A DNA stretch of 55,112 bases, taken from NCBI GenBank assembly GCA_029974035.1, contig JARKQG010000112.1:1-55112 (forward strand), given 5' to 3'. Each line of letters starts with the position of its first letter. Within the stretch, counting starts at the first letter, position 1. A program made the position numbers and the translations under genes. This document shows, in pieces, positions 8,695 to 17,576 of the stretch. The DNA comes from Eubacteriales bacterium. Its GTDB lineage: Bacteria; Bacillota_A; Clostridia; Christensenellales; Aristaeellaceae. Below the pieces are notes generated by a model, which was given only the letters and a program-made list of their open reading frames with translations, was not told the origin of the DNA and made no database searches.

Positions 8695-10215
8695 ATGAAA
8701 AAGCGATATCTGATCGGCCTTGACATCGGGACCTCGGGCGCCAAATGCATCATCGTGGACGACGAAGGCGCGGTGGTCGCCTCGTCGACGCAGGAATATC
8801 CGCTGTCCACGCCCAAGCCCGGCTGGGCGGAGCAGGACCCCGCCGATTGGTGGGCGGGCATCGTCCGCGGCTGCCAGGCGATCATGAAAAGGTTCCAGGG
8901 CGACGCGCGTGACATCGCGGGCGTCAGCTTTTCCGGCCAGATGCACGGCTTGGTGGCGCTTGACAAAGCCAGAAACGTCATCCGTCCGTCCATCCTGTGG
9001 TGCGATTCGCGCACCCAGCCCCAGTGCGACTGGATCATCGAAAGGGCCGGCGGCCTGGAGGGCCTGCTCAAGCTGACCAACAACAACATGCTGCCCGGCT
9101 ATACCGGCGGCAAGATCGTCTGGCTCCGGGATGAGGAGCCGGAGCAGTTTGAGAAGATGGACAAGTTCGTCTGTCCGAAGGACTACATCCGCTACCGGCT
9201 GACGGGCGAGCTGGCCACCGAGGTGTCCGACGGCTCCGGCACCGGCTTCTTTGATACGAAGTACCGCAAGTGGTCGGACGAGCTGATCGAAAAATGCGGG
9301 CTTGACCGGGCGATCTTCCCGACGGCGCTGGAATCCACCGACCGGGCGGGTTATGTGACCCGCGCGGCCGCGGAAGAAACCGGCCTTCCGGAAGGGCTGC
9401 CGGTGTTCGCCGGCGGCGGCGACGCGGTGATCCAGACGACGGGCGCGGGGCTCGTCAAGCCCGGCATCCTGGGCGTGGTGGTGGGCACCGCCGGCAACGT
9501 GGCCATGGGGTTGGACGGCTATTGCGATAACCCCGAGGGCAAACTGCAAATGTTCTGCAACAACGCGCCCCACCTGTGGCACGCGCTGGGCTGCACGCTG
9601 GCCGCCGGCGGATCGCTGCGCTGGTATCGGGACGCGCTGGGCGAGGACGCCGTGCGCACCGCAAAGGAGCTGGGCCGGCACACCTACGCCTACATGGAGG
9701 ATGCGGCGGTCCGCGATTCCGCGCCGGGCTCGAACGGCGTGGTGTTCTTGCCCTACCTCGCGGGCGAACGCTGCCCCTATTCCGATCCCAATGCCCGCGG
9801 CGTGTTCTACGGGCTGTCGCTGGCCACCTCCCGCGGCGATATTACCCGCTCGGTGATGGAGGGCGTCACCTTCTCCCTCAAGCAGGTGATCGATTTGATC
9901 GCCGGCCTGGGAAGGACCGAAAAGGTCTACGCCTCCGGCGGCGGCTCCGCCTCTCCGCTGTGGCGGCAGATGATGGCGGACATCTTTGAGCTGCCGGTCT
10001 ACACCATGAGCGCGGCCAGCGAGGGCGGCGCCTACGGCGCGATGATGGTCGCCGGCGTCGGCGCCGGGGTGTGGGGCAGCCTTGACGAGGCGATCTCCGT
10101 GCTCCGGGTCGAAACGGAAACGCTGCCCGATCCCGCTGCGAAAGGTGCCTATGGCGACGCATTTGCCAGGTATTCCGCCCTTTACCACGCGCTGAAGCCC
10201 GTCTACGACATGTAG
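8695..10215 (+). CDS. xylB: xylulokinase (FGGY family)
   Basis: Phosphorylates D-xylulose to xylulose 5-phosphate, feeding the pentose phosphate pathway. 506 residues, family-typical. The N-terminal phosphate-binding loop is IGLDIGTSGAKCIIVDD. GQMHGLVALD and ILWCDSRTQ match the sugar-binding region of XylB, and GGGSASPLWRQMMADIF and the GAYGAMMVAG tail match the second FGGY domain. The ATG at 8695 was chosen because AAGGAGGAGG lies ten bases upstream; the reading frame is open further back but overlaps plsY. No xylose isomerase or pentose transporter is nearby, so regulation is unclear. Confidence 0.88.
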   Translation: MKKRYLIGLDIGTSGAKCIIVDDEGAVVASSTQEYPLSTPKPGWAEQDPADWWAGIVRGCQAIMKRFQGDARDIAGVSFSGQMHGLVALDKARNVIRPSILWCDSRTQPQCDWIIERAGGLEGLLKLTNNNMLPGYTGGKIVWLRDEEPEQFEKMDKFVCPKDYIRYRLTGELATEVSDGSGTGFFDTKYRKWSDELIEKCGLDRAIFPTALESTDRAGYVTRAAAEETGLPEGLPVFAGGGDAVIQTTGAGLVKPGILGVVVGTAGNVAMGLDGYCDNPEGKLQMFCNNAPHLWHALGCTLAAGGSLRWYRDALGEDAVRTAKELGRHTYAYMEDAAVRDSAPGSNGVVFLPYLAGERCPYSDPNARGVFYGLSLATSRGDITRSVMEGVTFSLKQVIDLIAGLGRTEKVYASGGGSASPLWRQMMADIFELPVYTMSAASEGGAYGAMMVAGVGAGVWGSLDEAISVLRVETETLPDPAAKGAYGDAFARYSALYHALKPVYDM

Positions 10216-10253
10216 CGGTCGCTTCGGCGGCGAAACGCCTTCGACATGACCAA

Positions 10254-10288
10254 GCGGGCACAGGCGGGTTCTCTCCGCCTGTGCCCGC
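10254..10288 (+). terminator. strong hairpin after xylB
   Basis: A 14-bp perfect stem (GCGGGCACAGGCGG / CCGCCTGTGCCCGC) with a 7-base loop, followed only by the weak pyrimidine tract GTCTTCC. Probable terminator. The remaining bases to 10494 hold a TATAAT at 10392-10397 without a clear -35 box, plausibly the promoter of the next gene. Confidence 0.6.
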
Positions 10289-10494
10289 GTCTTCCCCGGA
10301 AAAGCGCCCGCGGCCATCTGGTTTTTCCGGGGGCGCGGCCGGCCGGAAGCGGATTTTACCCAAAATGGCTTTTTTGCCCGCGGGCGCGAAGTATAATGAA
10401 ATTGGTCGGCATTCCGCATCCGGAAGCTGAACCCAGGGGTTTTCCGGTTTTATGGTCGTCGGGTATCAAATTTGAACTCGAACGGAGGTATTCC

Positions 10495-11124
10495 ATGATG
10501 AACAGCACCCGTATCATGACGCTCACATCCCTTTTCATCGCGTTGATCGCCATCCTCAGCTTCACGCCCTTCGGGCTGATCTCGCTGGGCGTCATCAACG
10601 TGACGATTCTCGCCATTCCGGTGATCATCGGCACCATTTTGCTGGGCCTGAAGCCGGGGCTGGTGCTGGGGCTGGCCTTCGGGCTGATCAGCACGATCAG
10701 CATGATCACCACGCCCAAATCCCTCCTGGCCACGACGCTGTACGCGGCCAACCCGTTTTTCGCAATCCTGATGTGCATCGTGCCCAGGGTGCTGATCCCG
10801 GTGGTCACGTGGCTTGTGTTTCGGGCGGTATCCGGAAAAACCGCCCGCAGGGCGGCGGCGCTGCCCATCGCGGCGGTGGCGGGGTCGGCCACGAACACGG
10901 TGGTCTACCTGGGGCTCATGCTGCTGTTTTACCGCCTCGTCGGCTTCGGAAATGAAACGGTGAGCGCGGCCCTCGCCACGCGGGATCTCCTGAGTTTTGA
11001 CATGCTGTTGAAGTTCGTCGCGGGCCTCACGGCGTCCGCGGGGATCCCTGAGGCGATCGCCGCCGCCGTCCTGACCACGCCCATCGTGATGGCGCTGTGG
11101 AAGATTGATAAAACGCGCGGATAG
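10495..11124 (+). CDS. ECF transporter S component, probably for pantothenate
   Basis: Membrane substrate-binding subunit of an energy-coupling-factor vitamin transporter, 209 residues with about six hydrophobic segments. The N-terminus (TRIMTLTSLFIALIAILSFTPFG) and the loop before GVINVTILAIPVIIG are typical of ECF S components. The gene lies 11 bases upstream of coaX, so pantothenate is the likely substrate (inference from context). The energising ATPases and EcfT are not in this window, as expected for group II systems. Start ATG 10495 has GGAGG; a second ATG follows directly. Confidence 0.82.
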   Translation: MMNSTRIMTLTSLFIALIAILSFTPFGLISLGVINVTILAIPVIIGTILLGLKPGLVLGLAFGLISTISMITTPKSLLATTLYAANPFFAILMCIVPRVLIPVVTWLVFRAVSGKTARRAAALPIAAVAGSATNTVVYLGLMLLFYRLVGFGNETVSAALATRDLLSFDMLLKFVAGLTASAGIPEAIAAAVLTTPIVMALWKIDKTRG

Positions 11125-11135
11125 GAGAGAAACGC

Positions 11136-11906
11136 ATGATTCTGACCCTGGACGTGGGCAACACCAACATCAAGGCGGCGCTCTTTGACGGAGAGGAAAT
11201 GGTGACCTACTTCCGGATCTCCACCAACCGCCAGATGTCCTCCGACGAATACGGCATTTTGATGGTAAACCTGTTTGCCCACAACGGCGTCAGCATGAAG
11301 GGCGTGGAGGGCATCATCATGTCGTCGGTGGTCCCCACGGTCAATTTTACGCTGGAGCATATGTGCCGAAACTACTTTGGCATGGAGCCCATGTGCGTGG
11401 GCCCCGGCATCAAAACGGGCATCAACATCAAGTACGACAACCCGCGGGAGCTGGGCGGAGACCGCATCGCCAACGCCGTCGCCGCCCACGCAATCTACGG
11501 CGGTCCCTGCATCACCATCGACTTCGGCACCGCGACCACCTTCGGCGCACTGAGCGCAAAGGGCGAATTTTTGGGCGGCGCGATCTGCCCGGGGCTCAAA
11601 CTGGCGGCAGAGGCGCTGACCGAGCACGCCGCGAAGCTGCCGCGGTTCGAGCTGATCAAGCCCGAGAGCGTCATCGGACGCAACACCATCACCAACCTGC
11701 AGGCGGGCATCGTATACGGCTACGTGGGGCAGGTGACCTACCTGGTGCGCAAGTTCCGGGAGGAGCTGAAGGCGCCAAGCGCCAAGGTGATCGCCACCGG
11801 TGGGCTGGCGCTGCTCGTCTCGGGCGAAACGGACTCAATCGATGTACTGGATGGCATCCTCACGCTGAAGGGTCTCAGGCTTCTCTACGAGCGAAACGTC
11901 GGCTAA
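11136..11906 (+). CDS. coaX: type III pantothenate kinase
   Basis: Phosphorylates pantothenate, the first step of coenzyme A synthesis. The 256-residue product shows the ASKHA nucleotide-binding loop LTLDVGNTNIKAALFDG, the GPGIKTGI substrate loop near 88, the DNPRELGGDRIANAVA motif near 98 and ITIDFGTATTF near 125, all diagnostic of CoaX. It is co-transcribed with the ECF S component. Its last 72 bases overlap the 3' end of the convergent DUF3810 gene. Confidence 0.96.
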   Translation: MILTLDVGNTNIKAALFDGEEMVTYFRISTNRQMSSDEYGILMVNLFAHNGVSMKGVEGIIMSSVVPTVNFTLEHMCRNYFGMEPMCVGPGIKTGINIKYDNPRELGGDRIANAVAAHAIYGGPCITIDFGTATTFGALSAKGEFLGGAICPGLKLAAEALTEHAAKLPRFELIKPESVIGRNTITNLQAGIVYGYVGQVTYLVRKFREELKAPSAKVIATGGLALLVSGETDSIDVLDGILTLKGLRLLYERNVG

Positions 11907-12857
11907 GAGAAAGCCCACCATGCCCGCGTAGCTTTGCAGCCCCGCCTTCTGGCCGCCGAGGCGCAAAAACGCCTCCGCCGCGCGGTCCGAGAGGGCCGCA
12001 ATGCCCGTAGCCGCGCCGCCCACGTCGTCAATCCGGGTGAAATCGTCTCGCACGCCGGCCGAAAACCCCCGGCGGATGTCAAACCATTTGTCCATGTCCA
12101 CGGCGCGCAGCGCGTCCATCGAATAGCTTAGCGCGTAGATCGTGCCCGCGTACTGAAAGCGCGCGTCGCCCGTCATGCAGGCGCGGTAGGCGACGAAATT
12201 GGCCTCGTCCTCCCGGGCGATGCCGGCGGCGTGGGCCAGTTCGTGGGACGCGAGGAAGGGCAGCGTGAAGGCGGGTTCCTCAGGGCTTACGATCGCCTCG
12301 CCCGTCCAGGGCAGGTACGCCCCCGCGATCCGGAGCGACCGGAGGATCTGCGGATAGCGCGAGAATTTTGGCTTTTGAAGCGGCCGACTGGTGACGCCGA
12401 TGGACGCCACCGCGTCCCGCGCCATGGAAAGGGTTTCCGCGGGTGAGCCATGGATGAGGGCGGCTTCCCCGCGCAGCGCGTTCGCCTGGGCGGAAAGGGT
12501 CTGGCACAGCTTCATCAGGCGCCAGGTTTCATAGGGCGCGGATGCCTCGGCGGGCGCGCGCACGAGCGGCGTCCAGAGGATGGCGTACGAAAGGAACGCC
12601 AGCGCCAGCGTCAGGGCGGGACCCCGGGGCGCCCTGCGCCGAAGGGCGGACCACAGGGCCAGGAGGATCAGCACCGGCACGCCGGCCAGGATCAGCACTT
12701 CGCCCACCGGCCATTCCGCGAAGGCGGCGGCGCGGGAGGCGAGGGCGGCCAGCGGCAGCGAAACGCGAACGGAAAACCAGGCGGAAAAGCCGGGCACGAG
12801 CGAAAAAACCAGCGAAAGGGTAAGTGCCAGAGCCGTCGTCCAAAGCGCCCTGCGCAC
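11835..12857 (-). CDS. DUF3810 family membrane metalloprotease-like protein
   Basis: 340 residues with three hydrophobic segments in the first 110, then a soluble domain with the zinc-protease signature HELAH near residue 205 (LASHELAHAAGIAREDEANFVAY). A downstream Glu in EDEAN may be the third ligand. This matches DUF3810, a family of predicted membrane zinc peptidases of unknown substrate. I chose GTG 12857 because GGAGG lies eight bases upstream; ATG 12878 lacks a ribosome-binding site. The C-terminal 24 codons are antisense to the end of coaX. No partner gene is evident. Confidence 0.82.
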   Translation of the reverse strand: MRRALWTTALALTLSLVFSLVPGFSAWFSVRVSLPLAALASRAAAFAEWPVGEVLILAGVPVLILLALWSALRRRAPRGPALTLALAFLSYAILWTPLVRAPAEASAPYETWRLMKLCQTLSAQANALRGEAALIHGSPAETLSMARDAVASIGVTSRPLQKPKFSRYPQILRSLRIAGAYLPWTGEAIVSPEEPAFTLPFLASHELAHAAGIAREDEANFVAYRACMTGDARFQYAGTIYALSYSMDALRAVDMDKWFDIRRGFSAGVRDDFTRIDDVGGAATGIAALSDRAAEAFLRLGGQKAGLQSYAGMVGFLLADVSLVEKPETLQREDAIQYID

Positions 12858-13020
12858 ATTCGCCACCTCCCGCTCCATTCTATTCGGCTGCTCCCGGTTC
12901 TGATGAAATTATCCCATACGGACACCTACAAAATCAAATGCAATAGATGGAAGCGATGGCGCGAATTTAACACTTTTAGGGTATACTGATGGAAACGCGA
13001 CGGCTGAAAGGAAGAGGCGG

Positions 13021-14421
13021 ATGCAGATCAAACTGGACGTCAACCACATGATGAACGATTTCCTGGGCGGCGAGGGATTGGACCGCGCCCAGGTGGAGAA
13101 AATGGCGCCCGCGCTGAGGAAGGCGCACGCGCAGGTAGAGGCCGGCCGCGGCAAGGGCATGCAGGGCTGGATGGACCTGCCCTACGATCAGGCGGACATC
13201 GTGACGCAAATTGAAAAAAAGGCCAGGGCCATCCGCGACACCTTTGACGCCTTCGTGGTGCTGGGCATCGGCGGGTCCGCGCTGGGCCCGGCGGCGGTGC
13301 ATCAGGCGCTCAGCCACCTGCGCTACAACGAATTGCCGGACGGCAGGCGCCCCGGCCCCAGGCTCTACATCGAGGACAACATCGACCCGGAGCGCATGGC
13401 GTCGCTGCTGGACGTGATCGACGTGAAGAGGACCTGCTTCAACGTCATCACCAAGTCCGGCGGCACCGCCGAAACGATGAGCCAGTATCTGATCGTGCTG
13501 GACCTTTTGAAAAAGGCCGTGGGGGAGGACTACCGCCGCAACATCCTCATCACCACTTCCAAAACCAAGGGGTTTCTCATCAAGATCGCCCAGCGCGAGG
13601 GCTACGATACCTTCTACATTCCCGACGGCGTGGGCGGCCGGTTCTCCGAGCTCTCGCCGGTGGGCCTCGTCGCGGCGGCGGTCACGGGCATTGACATCCG
13701 GGGACTCCTCGCGGGCGCGAAGGCCATGGACGAGCGCTGCAAGACCGACGACATCTGGAAAAACCCGGCGCTTCTTGACGCCGGGCTGATGGTGCTGGCG
13801 ATGGAGGCGGGCAGAAATGTATCCGTCATGCTGCCCTACGCCGATTCTCTGAAGATGATGAGCGACTGGTACGCGCAGCTCTGGGCCGAGAGCCTGGGAA
13901 AGAACGTGACGCTGGACGGCAAGCCCTGCGCCGTGGGGCAGACGCCGGTCAAGGCGCTGGGCGTCACCGATCAGCACTCGCAGCTGCAGCTGTACACGGA
14001 AGGCCCCTTCGACAAGGTGATCACCTTCCTGAAGGTGGAGCGCTTCCGCACGGAAACGGCCATTCCCCACGGCTGCGACGACATCGAAACCATCGCCTTT
14101 CTTGGCGGGAAGACCCACAACCAGCTGATCGAGGCGGAGCGCGCCGGCACCGAGTACGCGCTGTACAAGGCCCGCAGAATGAGCCAGACCATTACGCTTC
14201 CCGAAGTGAACGCCGAAACGGTCGGGCAGCTTCTGTACTTTTTTGAGCTGGTCACCGCCTACGCCGGCGCGCTGCTCAATATCGACGCCTTCAACCAGCC
14301 GGGCGTGGAGGAATCGAAGCTGGCCGCCTACGCGGTGCTGGGCTTTGAATCCGAAAAGCACGCCGCCAAGCGCGGAGAGATGGCGGCCCGCCCGGCGCCC
14401 AAGGCGGAATACCTGCTGTAA
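13021..14421 (+). CDS. pgi: glucose-6-phosphate isomerase
   Basis: Interconverts glucose 6-phosphate and fructose 6-phosphate in glycolysis. 466 residues, the shorter bacterial type. Phosphate-binding VLGIGGSALGPAAVHQAL lies near residue 78 and FNVITKSGGTAETMSQY near 140. DGVGGRFSELSPVGL near 203 and QLWAESLGKN near 287 are PGI signatures. A TATACT at 12982 may be its -10 element but no convincing -35 is seen. It stands alone and ends at a strong terminator. Confidence 0.96.
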   Translation: MQIKLDVNHMMNDFLGGEGLDRAQVEKMAPALRKAHAQVEAGRGKGMQGWMDLPYDQADIVTQIEKKARAIRDTFDAFVVLGIGGSALGPAAVHQALSHLRYNELPDGRRPGPRLYIEDNIDPERMASLLDVIDVKRTCFNVITKSGGTAETMSQYLIVLDLLKKAVGEDYRRNILITTSKTKGFLIKIAQREGYDTFYIPDGVGGRFSELSPVGLVAAAVTGIDIRGLLAGAKAMDERCKTDDIWKNPALLDAGLMVLAMEAGRNVSVMLPYADSLKMMSDWYAQLWAESLGKNVTLDGKPCAVGQTPVKALGVTDQHSQLQLYTEGPFDKVITFLKVERFRTETAIPHGCDDIETIAFLGGKTHNQLIEAERAGTEYALYKARRMSQTITLPEVNAETVGQLLYFFELVTAYAGALLNIDAFNQPGVEESKLAAYAVLGFESEKHAAKRGEMAARPAPKAEYLL

Positions 14422-14427
14422 GCATCA

Positions 14428-14458
14428 AAAGGGGCGCGCCGCGAAAGCGCGCCCCTTT
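14428..14458. terminator. bidirectional terminator between pgi and thiT-like gene
   Basis: Twelve-bp perfect stem (AAAGGGGCGCGC / GCGCGCCCCTTT) with a 7-base loop; A-runs on one side and T-runs on the other allow it to end transcription from both convergent genes. Confidence 0.85.
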
Positions 14459-14472
14459 GCCGTCCCTTCGGG

Positions 14473-15279
14473 TCAGGCCGTTCGGCGGTCCAGGCGCAGC
14501 ACATCCGTCAGCCGGGAGACCCCGGGGATCAGCGCCGCGCCCAGGCAGATCAGCGCGTCCGGCCCCAGGTAGGCGATGTTGTACACCAGCGAGTAGACGA
14601 GGACGTTCTGGTCGCCCGCGTATTCGGCGAAGAAGACCACGCCGGAGAGCACCGCCATCAGGTAGCGCCCCAGGCTGCCGAGTACGATCGCCAGCGGAAG
14701 CTTCCAATACTTGGGCAGCGGCGCTTTTTCGGCAAAGCCGCCCAGTGCCAGCGCCGCGAAGGCCAGCGGATAGTCCACCAGCATCTGCAGCGGATGGATC
14801 ACGAAGGGGTCGTAGAGCAGCTGCAAAAAACCGTAGGCGCAGCCCACCAGCGCGCCCCGCGCCGGGCCGAAGGCCAGCGAGAAGGCGATGACGGGCAGCA
14901 TTGAGAAGAGCGTCACCGAGCCGCCCTGGGGGTTTTTGTACAGCCGGAGCGTCGAGAGCACGAACGAGATGGCCACCGTCATCGCGGCGTAGGCCAGGAT
15001 CTTCGCGTTCCACTGGGCCTTTCCTGCCCGGAACAGCGCGATGCCCAGCACCGCCAGCGCCAGCACCACCAGCCAGGTGTACCACTGGACGGCGGCCAGT
15101 TTTTCGGTCAGCAGGGAAGTCGTAAACCAGCTTCCGGCGGCGTCTTCGGCCTCGGCCGGCGCCGTGACTTCCTCGGGCGCGGCGGTTTCGGCAGGCGCCT
15201 CGGCGGTTTCCGCCAGGCAGGGCAGCGCGAAGGCGAGCGCGAAGACAAGGATAAGCAGGGTGACAGACAGGCGTTTCAT
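14473..15279 (-). CDS. ThiT-like thiamine ECF transporter S component with an extra N-terminal export domain
   Basis: Predicted thiamine-binding membrane subunit, 268 residues. The ThiT-like core (about 90-268) includes MLPVIAFSLAFGPARG, GFLQLLYDPFVIHP and LVDYPLAFAALALGG, matching the region around the conserved thiamine site. The assignment is supported by the TPP riboswitch in the leader. Unusual for ThiT (about 190 residues) is an N-terminal signal-peptide-like segment (MKRLSVTLLILVFALAFA), an Ala/Glu/Pro-rich linker of about 30 residues and an additional membrane helix. Start ATG 15279 has GGAGAGGGGG upstream. Confidence 0.85.
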   Translation of the reverse strand: MKRLSVTLLILVFALAFALPCLAETAEAPAETAAPEEVTAPAEAEDAAGSWFTTSLLTEKLAAVQWYTWLVVLALAVLGIALFRAGKAQWNAKILAYAAMTVAISFVLSTLRLYKNPQGGSVTLFSMLPVIAFSLAFGPARGALVGCAYGFLQLLYDPFVIHPLQMLVDYPLAFAALALGGFAEKAPLPKYWKLPLAIVLGSLGRYLMAVLSGVVFFAEYAGDQNVLVYSLVYNIAYLGPDALICLGAALIPGVSRLTDVLRLDRRTA

Positions 15280-15331
15280 GCGGTTTCCCCCTCTCCAGGA
15301 TGGCGACCGCCCGCAAAAGCGGATAAAGAAA

Positions 15332-15352
15332 CCCGCATGCCGTGCATGCGGG
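15332..15352 (-). terminator. riboswitch-controlled intrinsic terminator
   Basis: On the minus strand, a 9-bp stem (CCCGCATGC / GCATGCGGG) with a 3-base loop is followed by TTTCTTTATCC. It lies between the TPP aptamer and the thiT-like start, so it is the likely expression platform. Confidence 0.8.
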
Positions 15353-15384
15353 AAACGGAACGGCAACCCCGAAGGGGCGGCCAT

Positions 15385-15472
15385 CCGCTTCCCTACGGTG
15401 GGATTACCCACGTCAGGTTCCAAGGGACCGGACGGCGAAGGCCGTCCATCTCAGCTCGAAAGCGCCCCCAGC
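15385..15472 (-). promoter_or_regulatory. TPP (THI-box) riboswitch
   Basis: The minus strand carries the conserved THI elements in order: GGGGGCGC, GAGCTGAGATG, CCCTTGGAACCTGA and GGGTAAT.CC..CGTAGGGAAG. The variable P3 arm is GGACGGCCTTCGCCGTCC. It should bind thiamine pyrophosphate and shut off the downstream transporter gene through the following terminator. Confidence 0.95.
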
Positions 15473-15484
15473 GGTTGCAACGCC

Positions 15485-15513
15485 ATTGTAAGCCGACGCT
15501 GCGGGCCTGTCAA
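15485..15513 (-). promoter_or_regulatory. sigma-A promoter of the TPP riboswitch-thiT unit
   Basis: Perfect TTGACA (15513-15508), 17-base spacer, TACAAT (15490-15485), placed just ahead of the aptamer. Confidence 0.85.
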
Positions 15514-15545
15514 GGCGCAATACGCGGGACGGGAGAGAATTAACA

Positions 15546-16127
15546 ATGTCGAAAAGCCATTTTTACGCCTACATGGCCAGGATGCGCCTGATCAAGCGCT
15601 GGAGCCTCCGACGCTCGACCATCGAGGAAAATGATCAGGAACACTCGTTGCAGGTGGCCATGATCGCCCACGCGCTGGCGGTCATCGGCAGAAAGCGGTT
15701 CGCCACCCCTTACGACGAGGCGCTGGTGCTCAAGTACGCCATCTACCACGAGGCGGCGGAGGTCATTACCGGGGACCTGGCCTCTCCGATCAAGTACTTT
15801 AACCCCGGCATCAAGACCGCCTTCAAGGAAATTGAGCGCATCGCCTCCGAAAAGCTGCTGGGCTACCTGCCGGAGGACCTGCGGCCGGAATACAAGCCGC
15901 TGCTCTTTCCCAACGAGCGTAGCGGCGAGTGGCGGCTGGTCAAGGCGGCGGACAAGATCTGCGCGTACCTGAAGTGCGTGGAAGAACTGAGCATCGGCAA
16001 CCGCGAATTTGCCAGCGCGGAGGAGGACATCCGCGCCTCGCTGACGCGGCTCAACCTGCCGGAAGTGGACGAATTCATGCGGGAATTCGCCCCCAGCTTT
16101 TCGATGCCGCTGGACCAATTGGATTAG
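15546..16127 (+). CDS. yfbR: HD-domain 5'-deoxynucleotidase YfbR-like
   Basis: Predicted metal-dependent phosphohydrolase acting on deoxyribonucleoside 5'-monophosphates, 193 residues, the same size as E. coli YfbR. The HD metal site is visible as EHSLQVAMIAH near residue 35 and YHEAAEVITGD near 68, with a distal Asp in VKAADKICAYLKC near 140. The N-terminal MARMRLIKRWSLRRST resembles the family start. GGGAGAG lies upstream of the ATG. Monocistronic; no link to neighbours except divergence from the TPP-riboswitch unit. Confidence 0.87.
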   Translation: MSKSHFYAYMARMRLIKRWSLRRSTIEENDQEHSLQVAMIAHALAVIGRKRFATPYDEALVLKYAIYHEAAEVITGDLASPIKYFNPGIKTAFKEIERIASEKLLGYLPEDLRPEYKPLLFPNERSGEWRLVKAADKICAYLKCVEELSIGNREFASAEEDIRASLTRLNLPEVDEFMREFAPSFSMPLDQLD

Positions 16128-16355
16128 CGGCGCGGCCGTCGATTTGCAAAAAATGCGTTAAGTATACCATGCGCATAAATGAAAAGTGGGTGTTTTGGGA
16201 GGGTGTCCAAAGGCGACAAATGCCCAGAAACAATTTTGTGAAGATCATCGGTGGTATTTGTCTGCATAAATGAGTATAATTTGTACAGTAGAGCGACGGC
16301 GCATGCGCAGGCGTTGCGCGTGTTTCGGCGCTTCAATCATGAGGAGGATTTGTCT

Positions 16356-17477
16356 ATGGCAAACGTATCCTTGAAGCATATCTACAAGGTGTATGCTGGC
16401 AACGTGACTGCTGTAAGCGATTTCTGTCTGGACATCGAGGACAAGGAGTTCATCGTGCTGGTTGGACCGTCTGGCTGTGGCAAGTCCACCACCCTTCGCA
16501 TGGTCGCGGGCCTTGAGGAGATTTCCGAAGGAGAGCTCTACATCGCCGACCGCCTGGTCAACGACGTGGCCCCCAAGGATCGCGACATCGCGATGGTGTT
16601 TCAAAACTATGCGCTCTACCCCCATATGACGGTGTATGACAACATGGCCTTCGGCCTCAAGCTGCGCAAAACCCCCAAGGCGGAGATCGAACGCCGCGTC
16701 CGCGAAGCCGCGAAGATTCTGGACATTGAGCACCTTCTGGGCCGCAAGCCCAAGGCGCTGTCGGGCGGTCAGCGCCAGCGCGTCGCGCTGGGCCGCGCCA
16801 TCGTCCGCGAGCCCAAGGTGTTCCTGATGGACGAGCCGCTGTCCAACCTGGACGCCAAGCTGCGCGTGCAGATGAGAACGGAGATCACCAAGCTCCACCA
16901 GCGCCTGCAGACCACGTTCATCTACGTCACCCACGACCAGACGGAAGCCATGACCATGGGCTCCCGCATCGTGGTCATGAAGGACGGCTTCATTCAGCAG
17001 GTGGACACCCCGCAGAACCTGTACGACTTCCCGACGAACCACTTCGTCGCCGGCTTTATCGGCACCCCGCAGATGAACTTCTTTAACGTCAAGCTGGTCA
17101 AGCGGGACGGCGGCGTCTACGCCACCTTCGGCGAAAACGCCATCAAGGTGCCCGAGGGCAAGCTCAAGAAGTTCGTATCGGACAGCTACATCGGCAAGGA
17201 CGTCATCATGGGCATCCGCCCGGAGAACATCCACGACGAGGAGATCTTCCTGACCAACGCCCCCGAGTCCACCATCGCCGTGGCCGTCGAAATCGTCGAG
17301 CTGATGGGTTCCGAAACGTACCTCTACCTCAAGACCTCCGGCAAGGACGACAACATCATCGCCCGCGTCGATCCGCGCTCCACCGCGCGCGGCGGCGACA
17401 AGATCAAGGTCGCCTTTGACGCCAATCGGCTGCACTTCTTTGACGCGGAAACCTTCAATACCATCCTCAACCGCTGA
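16356..17477 (+). CDS. msmX: multi-sugar ABC transporter ATPase (MsmX/UgpC family)
   Basis: Energises carbohydrate ABC importers, 373 residues. Walker A is GPSGCGKST near residue 38, the ABC signature LSGGQRQRVALGRA near 135 and Walker B VFLMDEPLSNLDA near 155, followed by the H-loop in YVTHDQTEAMT. A C-terminal MalK-type regulatory TOBE region (about 240-373) includes GIRPENIHDEE. The gene stands without permeases or a binding protein, as usual for the shared ATPase MsmX of Firmicutes, which serves several sugar transporters. Start ATG 16356 follows GAGGAGGA. A TATAAT at 16275-16280 may be its -10 element. Confidence 0.93.
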   Translation: MANVSLKHIYKVYAGNVTAVSDFCLDIEDKEFIVLVGPSGCGKSTTLRMVAGLEEISEGELYIADRLVNDVAPKDRDIAMVFQNYALYPHMTVYDNMAFGLKLRKTPKAEIERRVREAAKILDIEHLLGRKPKALSGGQRQRVALGRAIVREPKVFLMDEPLSNLDAKLRVQMRTEITKLHQRLQTTFIYVTHDQTEAMTMGSRIVVMKDGFIQQVDTPQNLYDFPTNHFVAGFIGTPQMNFFNVKLVKRDGGVYATFGENAIKVPEGKLKKFVSDSYIGKDVIMGIRPENIHDEEIFLTNAPESTIAVAVEIVELMGSETYLYLKTSGKDDNIIARVDPRSTARGGDKIKVAFDANRLHFFDAETFNTILNR

Positions 17478-17523
17478 CGGGCGGCTGCGCGGTGCGCTGA
17501 AGGCGTTATTTGTTGATTAATTT

Positions 17524-17570
17524 TCCGCCGCGGGCGGTAAGACGATATTGTCTTATCTCCCCGCGGCGGA
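17524..17570. repeat. nested double palindrome overlapping the cdaR-like promoter
   Basis: Outer arms TCCGCCGCGG (17524-17533) and CCGCGGCGGA (17561-17570) are a perfect 10-bp inverted repeat. Inside it, TAAGAC (17538-17543) and GTCTTA (17550-17555) form a second one. No U-run follows, so this is not a standard terminator. It overlaps the -35 box and spacer of the promoter at 17549-17576. Confidence 0.7.
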
Positions 17571-17576
17571 TATACT
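17549..17576 (+). promoter_or_regulatory. probable promoter of the cdaR-like regulator
   Basis: TTGTCT (17549-17554), 16 bases, TATACT (17571-17576). A short inverted repeat CTATA-TATGG-TATAG lies just downstream (17575-17589). Confidence 0.55.
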
